Part shown: piece by piece, positions 58,428 through 64,000 of the stretch | Position numbering within the stretch: position 1 is the stretch's first letter | Layout: every line of letters begins with the position of its first letter | Origin: Liquorilactobacillus nagelii DSM 13675 | GTDB lineage: Bacteria; Bacillota; Bacilli; Lactobacillales; Lactobacillaceae | Direction of reading: 5' to 3' | Length of the DNA: 64,000 bases | Assembly: GCF_019444005.1 (NCBI RefSeq) | Contig: NZ_CP049304.1 | Location: 1,302,001 to 1,366,000 of the forward strand | The notes under the pieces: model-generated | Seen by the model: only the letters and a program-made list of their open reading frames with translations | Databases searched by the model: none | Told to the model about the DNA's origin: nothing | Program-made: the position numbers and the translations under genes

Positions 58428-59153
58428 CTAGGCTCCTATTTCAGAATCATCAAACTTATAGCCAACTCCCCAGACAGTCTGAATTACTTGTGGACCCACT
58501 TTTTCAATTTTTTGTCGCAACTTTTTAATATGTGCATCCACTGTCCGTTCGTCACCATAAAATTCATAATGCCATACTAATTGCAACAATTGATCACGCG
58601 AAAAAACTTGACGTGGTTTTTGAGCTAATGTCTTTAACAAATCAAATTCCTTGGGTGTCAAATCAGGAATCATTTTAGCTTGCAAATAGGCCTCACGTGT
58701 TTTGGTGTTCATTTTAAAATGTTCGGTTACTACATCAAATTGTTGATCTTCATCATCAACAGTTAGTGTTTCAGTTGGTGTCCCAAGAGCTGCTCGACGA
58801 TGCAATGCTTTAATTCTAGCAATTAAAGTAATTGGACTAAATGGTTTAACTACATAGTCATCTGCACCCATTTCTAATCCTAGAACCTGGTCACTTTCTG
58901 AATCTCGGGCTGTTAATATGATAATTGGAACTGTTGATGAAATTGCCCTAATTTCGGCATTCACTTCCATCCCGTCCTTACCTGGTAAATTCAAATCAAG
59001 AGTAATCATATCCCAACTTGCAGGATCTTCTTTGAATTTTTCCATTGCTTCAATCCCATCGTATGCATAAACAACATCCCATTTTTCCTTTTGGAAAAAC
59101 ATCGACATCATTTCGGCAACTGATTTATTATCTTCAACCATTAATAACTTCAT
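58428..59153 (-). CDS. OmpR-family response regulator
   Basis: A 241-residue regulator with VEDN acidic residues, phospho-aspartate in ITLDLNLPGKDG, conserved lysine in DYVVKPF, and a C-terminal winged helix (LTPKEFDLLKTLAQKPRQVFSRDQLL; DERTVDAHIKKLRQK). The partner kinase follows directly. The regulon cannot be inferred. Confidence 0.92.
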   Translation of the reverse strand: MKLLMVEDNKSVAEMMSMFFQKEKWDVVYAYDGIEAMEKFKEDPASWDMITLDLNLPGKDGMEVNAEIRAISSTVPIIILTARDSESDQVLGLEMGADDYVVKPFSPITLIARIKALHRRAALGTPTETLTVDDEDQQFDVVTEHFKMNTKTREAYLQAKMIPDLTPKEFDLLKTLAQKPRQVFSRDQLLQLVWHYEFYGDERTVDAHIKKLRQKIEKVGPQVIQTVWGVGYKFDDSEIGA

Positions 59154-59298
59154 CTTTCCACATCCCTCGAACTTTCTACGTTTGAATCCCTAATTTATTT
59201 CATCATAACCCCAAAATCAGACTTTTTTTTGAAATTTCTGTAAAATAGCTTTAATCATATTGAGATTATTGTACCGCATTTACTTTTAACTTGTAAAA

Positions 59299-59335
59299 AA
59301 GAGTTCTGTAAAATCAGTGATTTCACAGAACTCTT
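59299..59335 (-). terminator. Terminator of ssrA
   Basis: AAGAGTTCTGT and ACAGAACTCTT arms with an inner AAATCA/TGATTT extension and a T run on the minus strand. It lies 11 bases after the CCA end of the tmRNA. Confidence 0.9.
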
Positions 59336-59345
59336 AATTCAGTAA

Positions 59346-59706
59346 TGGAGATGGCGGGGCTCGAACCCGCGTCCAAGCATATTGCCATTCGAATCTCTAC
59401 GTCCATAGTCATGCCATTTAAAATTCACTACTGACTACGCCGCACAACCAGGCTAGCATCAGCAGCTAACCTACTATCCTCTTTCAGTTACCTCAGGTGG
59501 CAATAACTGACGCAAGTCCATTAATTTAAGACCCGGCTCTAATACATGGACAATACTAGACGGATCTACGCTACTGCGCTTAGGCAGCTAAAGCGTAAGA
59601 ATTGTTATTATTTTTTGCAGTTATATTTAACTGAGCGTCTTTTCGTCACGCAACTACGAGACGCAATTCGAACTCAACCTATACCTGTCGAATCCAAAAC
59701 ATCCCC
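59346..59706 (-). ncRNA. ssrA: Transfer-messenger RNA
   Basis: Rescues stalled ribosomes and tags incomplete proteins. The 5' end is GGGGATGTTTTGGATTCGAC, and the 3' end has the T-arm GGTTCGAACCCCGCC and the terminal CCA at 59348-59346. The 3' and 5' ends pair as a tRNA-like acceptor. The tag reading frame (59618-59580) encodes AKNNNNSYALAA then TAA, the standard ALAA-type degradation tag. Length 361 is normal. Confidence 0.97.
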
Positions 59707-59752
59707 ATAGCTGTATTTTACCATGAATTGTTAAAGATTGTAAATCAAAAGG

Positions 59753-61138
59753 CTAATAGACAATTACCGGTTCACCTTGTGATAAATTATTATAAATATT
59801 TTCCATTTTATCACTGGGTGTGTTAGCGCAGCCGCCAGAGCCATCATTCAAATAAGCTGTGCTTGACCAATTTGTCCGCCAACTGGCATCATGAAAACCA
59901 CAACCACTATTAGTGAATTGAGCCCAATACTTGACCTTTACAGAATAATTAGAGTTACCAGCTTCACTTCCGCTTAAAACAGAAGGAGATTGCTTATACA
60001 TGATATACCAAACTCCCTTTGGTGTATCCTCACCAGTACTGTGCTTGCCAGTGACAATGTTGCTGGTAGCAACCTGCTGTCCATTTTTGTAAAGCCAAAC
60101 TCGCTGCGCTGAAATTGAAACTTCGGCATACGTACTACCGATTCCATCGTTAGTTAAATTGTTATAACCCAATCCGTAAGTTAAATAACCCTTACCATAA
60201 ATATCAGGCTTAGCCTCCAAGGTGCTTTTGTTCTCCAACCAAGCATTTTCAAGATGTTTGGTCGCACTGCTAGTATCTAACGCCCAACCATAGGTACCAC
60301 CTGAAACCTGAACAGTGTTGCCGCTATTAGTCTTGAAATTAATTTGTTTGCCTAAAGTTGCTTGTTTTTGATTTATCTCGCTGATTTTATTTGCCAAATC
60401 AGTTTCCTGAAAATAATACTTACCGTCTTGGTAAGTAGCTTTTTTTAACAAATCCTTGGTAGCAAGATTATATTTAGTTTCTTGAACCTGATAGCTAACG
60501 GTTCGATCTTTTAATGCCAACAATTTTTGCTTTTCAGTTTGCACCTTTGAACTCGAAGCTTTTAAGGGTTGCAAATATTTAACAGTTAACTTAACTTTCG
60601 GTAAATATTGCTGCTTTTCATATTGTTTTAACAATCGATCGATATTATATTGATTGCCAGCCTTAGGTGCCGTAATCGTGACTTTACCATAACTAAAAAC
60701 TGCTTGAGCATCGACTGGAGCCGTCCGCTTACGATTAAGTTGTTGCAATTTGCTTTTTAATTCAGCCTGAACTGATTTGGTTTGTTGGTCACCAGTTGTC
60801 TTGGGTTCAACCAAAAACTGTTTTTTCTTTGCAGATGGCAGAAAAGTCCATTGTTTTTTTACTAAAGATTTGATTTTGGCCAAATCTTGGTTAGAAAAAC
60901 CTGAGCTAGAGCGCTGATGATGTTCAAGAACTTCACCCTTTAAGTAGATAGTCTGCGTAACTTGATAGTTTTTCAATTTACTCAATGCTTGTTTTGCTGT
61001 CAAGCCACCAACATTCAAACCATTAATTGATACTTGTTGATTAAAATGTGTTAGCCGAAAATAACTGTAACCACCCAAAAAAGCTGCTACAGCAACTGCT
61101 ACCACACTAACAATAATTTTCCGTTTAATAAATCTCAC
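59753..61138 (-). CDS. L,D-transpeptidase (YkuD family) with N-terminal PG-binding-like region
   Basis: Forms 3-3 peptide cross-links in cell-wall peptidoglycan or anchors to it. The 461-residue protein has one N-terminal helix (IIVSVVAVAVAAFLGGYSYF), a long extracytoplasmic region, and a C-terminal YkuD domain with HDASWR and nucleophile cysteine in SGGCANTP (near residue 430). The start is unclear: GTG 61138 touches its own AGGTGA site, and an ATT codon 9 bases on has better spacing. Confidence 0.87.
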   Translation of the reverse strand: MRFIKRKIIVSVVAVAVAAFLGGYSYFRLTHFNQQVSINGLNVGGLTAKQALSKLKNYQVTQTIYLKGEVLEHHQRSSSGFSNQDLAKIKSLVKKQWTFLPSAKKKQFLVEPKTTGDQQTKSVQAELKSKLQQLNRKRTAPVDAQAVFSYGKVTITAPKAGNQYNIDRLLKQYEKQQYLPKVKLTVKYLQPLKASSSKVQTEKQKLLALKDRTVSYQVQETKYNLATKDLLKKATYQDGKYYFQETDLANKISEINQKQATLGKQINFKTNSGNTVQVSGGTYGWALDTSSATKHLENAWLENKSTLEAKPDIYGKGYLTYGLGYNNLTNDGIGSTYAEVSISAQRVWLYKNGQQVATSNIVTGKHSTGEDTPKGVWYIMYKQSPSVLSGSEAGNSNYSVKVKYWAQFTNSGCGFHDASWRTNWSSTAYLNDGSGGCANTPSDKMENIYNNLSQGEPVIVY

Positions 61139-61150
61139 CTCATTAAAAAG

Positions 61151-61174
61151 TCCTGAAACGAATTAGTTTCAGGA
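61151..61174. terminator. Hairpin upstream of the L,D-transpeptidase gene
   Basis: TCCTGAAAC and GTTTCAGGA arms (9 bp, 6-base loop) lie between the purine permease and the transpeptidase genes. It may end the permease transcript, although the T tail is short. Confidence 0.5.
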
Positions 61175-61247
61175 TAACACACTTTATAAAAAAGTTTAAC
61201 TGTAATGTTTCAATTTGCTAACAAATATTACTTTTTTATGAATTTCT

Positions 61248-62709
61248 TTACTCAATAATTGCTAAGACTACAAAATTTAAAATAAATAAACAGGTACAGA
61301 CTACCAACATTGGATGAATCTCAGTAAATTTCTTTCTGGCAACTTTAACAACAATAAAGAAAATAAAGCCAGCCGCAATTCCATAAGAAATTGAATAACA
61401 AAGAGCCATAAAGACCGATGCAAAAAAGGCTGGAATTGCTTCTTCTAAGTCACTCCAATTAATGTTTTTAAAAGCACCCATCATCATAATACCAACAATA
61501 ATTAATGCTGGCGCTGTTGCTGCGTCAGGAATTACAGCAATTATGGGGGCTAAAAAGCTACTCAGCAAAAACATCACTGCCGCAACAAGACTAGTTAAGC
61601 CAGTGCGGCCACCGACTCCGATCCCCGAAGCACTTTCAACAAAGGTCGTAACATTTGAAGTCCCACAAATCGCCGCAATTACTGAACCAATTGCATCAGA
61701 AAAAAGTGAACGATCCATTTTTGACTTAAAGCCATGGCCGTTAAAGAATTCCTGCTCATCCTGCTTAGAAAAAATACCAGTTCTTTTCCCAGTTCCAATA
61801 AAAGTCCCAATAGTATCAAAAATATCCGTTAAACTAAAAGCAAAAATGGTCATAATAGCTAATAAGAAGCGACTTGGATCATTAAATAGTGAAACCCATC
61901 CCTTTACTACCAAAAGCAGCTCCAAAAGTTGCTCCTAGTTGGCTAAAAGCCGTGGCTAGTGAATTACCCGTAGCTGCATCGAGTTTGGTCACTCCTAGTG
62001 GAATGCCAAGAATTGTTGTAATAATAATTCCTAATAAAATAGCTCCTTTAAATCCACGAATTACTAAATAGGTCGTAATTGCAAGCCCAGCTAAAGCTAA
62101 AATTGGAGCTATCTGATTAAAATTGATCAAAGAAGGTGTCACACTACCATTTGAAACGATTGAACTTATCCCATTTTTAAAATGAGTCATTGACTTTTGG
62201 TAGGTTACCCCATTAATTGAACTTATTCCAGATTGATCTGTAATAAATTTTAAAAAGCCAGCATTTTTGATTCCAATGTAGGCCACAAAAATTCCAATTC
62301 CACCACCAATTGCATGTTGTAAAACCTCTGGAATCGAACGAATAATTAATCGTCGAATTTTGGTAACTGTAATTGTCACATTGATTAAACCGCATAAAAA
62401 AACCAAGGCCAAGGCTTGTTGCCAACTGAACCCCAACTGCAAAACAACTGTGTAAGAAAAAAAAGTTGCTAAACCAAGACCAGGTGCCTGAACATAAGGC
62501 ACATTAGCAAAAAGTGCCATAATCAGTGTACTGACCGCGGAAGCAATAATTGTCGCCAAAAAAATGGCTTGGGTTGGCATCCCTGTTGTTCCTAAAATAC
62601 TTGGAGCAACAAAAAGAATGTAGGCCATAGCAAAGAAAGTTGTTAAGCCAGCCAAAACTTCAGTACTAATATTCGTATTATTCTCCTCAAGCTTGAAAAA
62701 CTTTTTCAT
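61248..62709 (-). pseudogene. NCS2/AzgA-type purine permease, split by a frameshift
   Basis: From ATG 62709 the frame runs to FGSKGMGFTI and stops. The second part resumes as VSLFNDPSRFLLAIMTIFAFSLTDIFDTIGTF and continues to 61248. Removing one G from the ATGGG run at about 61899-61901 joins them into GSKGMVSLFND and gives about 486 residues, with many helices, as for guanine/hypoxanthine permeases. It is either a one-base insertion or an assembly error. Confidence 0.85.
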
Positions 62710-62792
62710 AATTGCGAAACTCTCCTTAAAAAAAGAATAAATTCATTATAGCGCAATCAAAATGTTCAACAAACTTAATAAGATAATTCTAA

Positions 62793-63284
62793 TTAAGACC
62801 GAATTACCATCACTGAACAAGGAGCATTTTGGGCTAAATAACTGGCCTGCGAACCAATAAAAATTTTTTTAGCATTGCTGACCGGCTTTGTCTTTGAACC
62901 GCACAATAGAACATCTGGCTTAAATTCTGGAATAATTTCGCTGATAATGGTCGCCGCTGGTTTGCCTTCTTGAACAAAAGAGCGTACGTCATAAATTCCA
63001 TTTTCCTGGGCTTTTTTAACATATCGTTCTAAATCAACGGTTAAGTTTTCACGCAATTGATTTCTTTTTTCCGGACTAAACGTTTCAAAAACATTTAAAT
63101 CCTCTAGCTCTAAAACCGAAACAATTCCTAAAGCAGCTAAATTTGGCTTAGCTAAAGCTAAAGCATATTGAAAAGCAGCTAAGGAAGATTTTGAATCATC
63201 TTCATCAACTGCCACTAAAATACGATCAAAAGGTTTGAAATTCGTTTTAAAATCTAAATCAAGCTTTTTTTTCTGCAAAATCAT
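62793..63284 (-). CDS. Universal stress protein (UspA family)
   Basis: A 163-residue single-domain USP with start RILVAVDEDDSKSSLAAFQYAL and the C-terminal nucleotide loop LLCGSKTKP...FIGSQASYLAQNAPCSVMVIR, fitting the ATP-binding G-x2-G-x9-G(S/T) type. AGGAG precedes the ATG. The exact role in stress is unknown. Confidence 0.9.
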   Translation of the reverse strand: MILQKKKLDLDFKTNFKPFDRILVAVDEDDSKSSLAAFQYALALAKPNLAALGIVSVLELEDLNVFETFSPEKRNQLRENLTVDLERYVKKAQENGIYDVRSFVQEGKPAATIISEIIPEFKPDVLLCGSKTKPVSNAKKIFIGSQASYLAQNAPCSVMVIRS

Positions 63285-63305
63285 TTCACTCCTATCTATA
63301 TTAAC

Positions 63306-63482
63306 TTACCAATTAGCCGGTTGCCATAACCTACCGTCAATTTCGCCTTCTGCTTGCTCTAAGCGTTGCTGCTGTTGATCAGCCAAGTCCGCTAAAGCAA
63401 TATAAAAGGCCCGATCTTGATATCTCACAGAACTTTTTTGTAAAGCTGTTAGTTGATCAAACAACCATTTTTCAGTTTCCAT
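63306..63482 (-). CDS. Small acidic protein of unknown function, downstream of flavodoxin-fold oxidoreductase
   Basis: A 58-residue protein (METEKWLFDQL...GEIDGRLWQPANW), predicted mostly helical with a Q-rich middle (ADQQQQRLEQ). ATG 63482 lies inside the end of the upstream gene (overlap 11 bases), with AAAGG 12 bases upstream; an ATG 12 bases earlier abuts that site. Coupling to the upstream gene suggests a related role. I do not recognise it. Confidence 0.6.
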   Translation of the reverse strand: METEKWLFDQLTALQKSSVRYQDRAFYIALADLADQQQQRLEQAEGEIDGRLWQPANW

Positions 63483-64000
63483 GAATTTGATCATCCTTTC
63501 TAATCGGACGTAGAACCGCTTGTAAATCTGCTAATTTCGTCGTTTTCTCCTGCAGTTGTTGCATTATCAATTCTAACTGCTGGCGCTGTCTTCCACTAGC
63601 CAAATCAACTTTTGCTTTTAATTTATCCAAGAACCAAGCTTCTTGTGCAGCAAAGGTCACTGGTTGAGGCAATTCTAAAAATTGCTGATAAGCAATCAAT
63701 AATTGCTGCTGCTGTTTTAAATTTTGATATTCAAAGCGGTCAATTACAAACAATGGCAGCAGCTTCATTTGAAAGTGTTTTGCCCACGCAGCTAATGGGC
63801 TCAGCAAACCTGATAGCGAGAACCCAACTGTCCCACCTAAGCGAAATTCTTGCACTGCTTTACCAACATTTACTACAATTCCCAACTCTTTACCAGCTAA
63901 ACTAACCTGATTAATATCCGTAAAAACTTGATCCTGCCACCTTTTTAAAAGATCAGGCACATTATACCAATATAAAGGAAATTGCAAAACCACTCTGGAA
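63472..64000 (-). CDS. Flavodoxin-fold NAD(P)H oxidoreductase (partial, 5' end off the window)
   Basis: The frame is open to the right edge and starts mid-protein at SRVVLQFPLYWYNVPDLLKRWQDQVF. This is the FMN-site segment of MdaB/KefF-type quinone reductases. The earlier N-terminal strand and phosphate loop lie outside. The C-terminal part has a Q-rich helical stretch. An apparent GTG start at 63991 is an artefact of the cut. Confidence 0.85.
   Translation of the reverse strand, partial: SRVVLQFPLYWYNVPDLLKRWQDQVFTDINQVSLAGKELGIVVNVGKAVQEFRLGGTVGFSLSGLLSPLAAWAKHFQMKLLPLFVIDRFEYQNLKQQQQLLIAYQQFLELPQPVTFAAQEAWFLDKLKAKVDLASGRQRQQLELIMQQLQEKTTKLADLQAVLRPIRKDDQIHGN

Noticed and set aside
1..64000. 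CRISPR arrays, insertion sequences, prophage or integrase genes
   Set aside because: No regularly spaced repeats, transposase motifs or phage structural genes were seen. All gene blocks look like ordinary chromosomal operons.

Overview
The window comes from the chromosome of a low-GC, Gram-positive lactic acid bacterium. The family Lactobacillaceae is well supported: there is a malolactic enzyme locus, a citI/citM/citCDEF/citXG citrate locus, T-box control, lipoteichoic acid synthase, AGGAGG-type ribosome binding sites, frequent TTG/GTG starts, and a tmRNA with a 12-residue tag ending in ALAA. A Liquorilactobacillus-like genus is only a guess. I see no prophage, insertion sequence, CRISPR array or rRNA.

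Layout. 1-5530: sucrose PTS permease gene scrA (runs off the left edge) divergent from scrB-scrR-scrK, with LacI-type operators at both promoters. 5830-7689: ydbS and a frameshifted ydbT (membrane PH-domain proteins). 7835-12027: ugpCAEB-type ABC importer. 12202-13116: solitary zinc-binding lipoprotein whose promoter carries two Zur-box-like palindromes. 13235-16133: DMT exporter, histidine phosphatase, MFS transporter. 16208-19862: mleR, mleS, mleP. 19975-28395: one overlapping minus-strand run, menF-menD-menH-menC, then a DUF2075 P-loop protein and a short UvrA paralogue. 28441-29932: HxlR regulator divergent from an MDR oxidoreductase. 30095-34628: fumarase, flavoprotein fumarate reductase and a broken DASS carboxylate transporter, with a divergent LysR gene (34912) paralogous to mleR. 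35837-37600: brnQ with three frameshifts behind an apparently complete T-box leader. 37644-46361: citrate lyase operon with divergent citI. 46371-52051: hydrolase, and kdpDE, a small membrane ORF and kup in one run. 52239-56688: ABC exporter and ltaS, divergent, each behind a structured leader with an intrinsic terminator. 56959-59153: two-component system. 59346-59706: ssrA. 59753-64000: L,D-transpeptidase, a frameshifted purine permease, UspA, a small ORF and a flavodoxin-fold oxidoreductase cut by the right edge.

How the genes fit together. Much of the window handles C4/C6 organic acids: malate to lactate (mleSP), citrate to acetate plus oxaloacetate to pyruvate (cit genes), and malate to fumarate to succinate (fumC, fumarate reductase). 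The menFDHC block supplies early menaquinone steps nearby, although menE, menB and menA are not in the window. Two related LysR regulators and CitI divide control of these branches.

Four transport or membrane genes (ydbT, DASS, brnQ, purine permease) carry reading-frame lesions while the other genes are intact. This suggests local gene decay in transporters, though assembly errors in short homopolymers could explain the single-base cases. The least explained items are the two leader RNAs between the ABC exporter and ltaS; I could not place either in a known riboswitch class.
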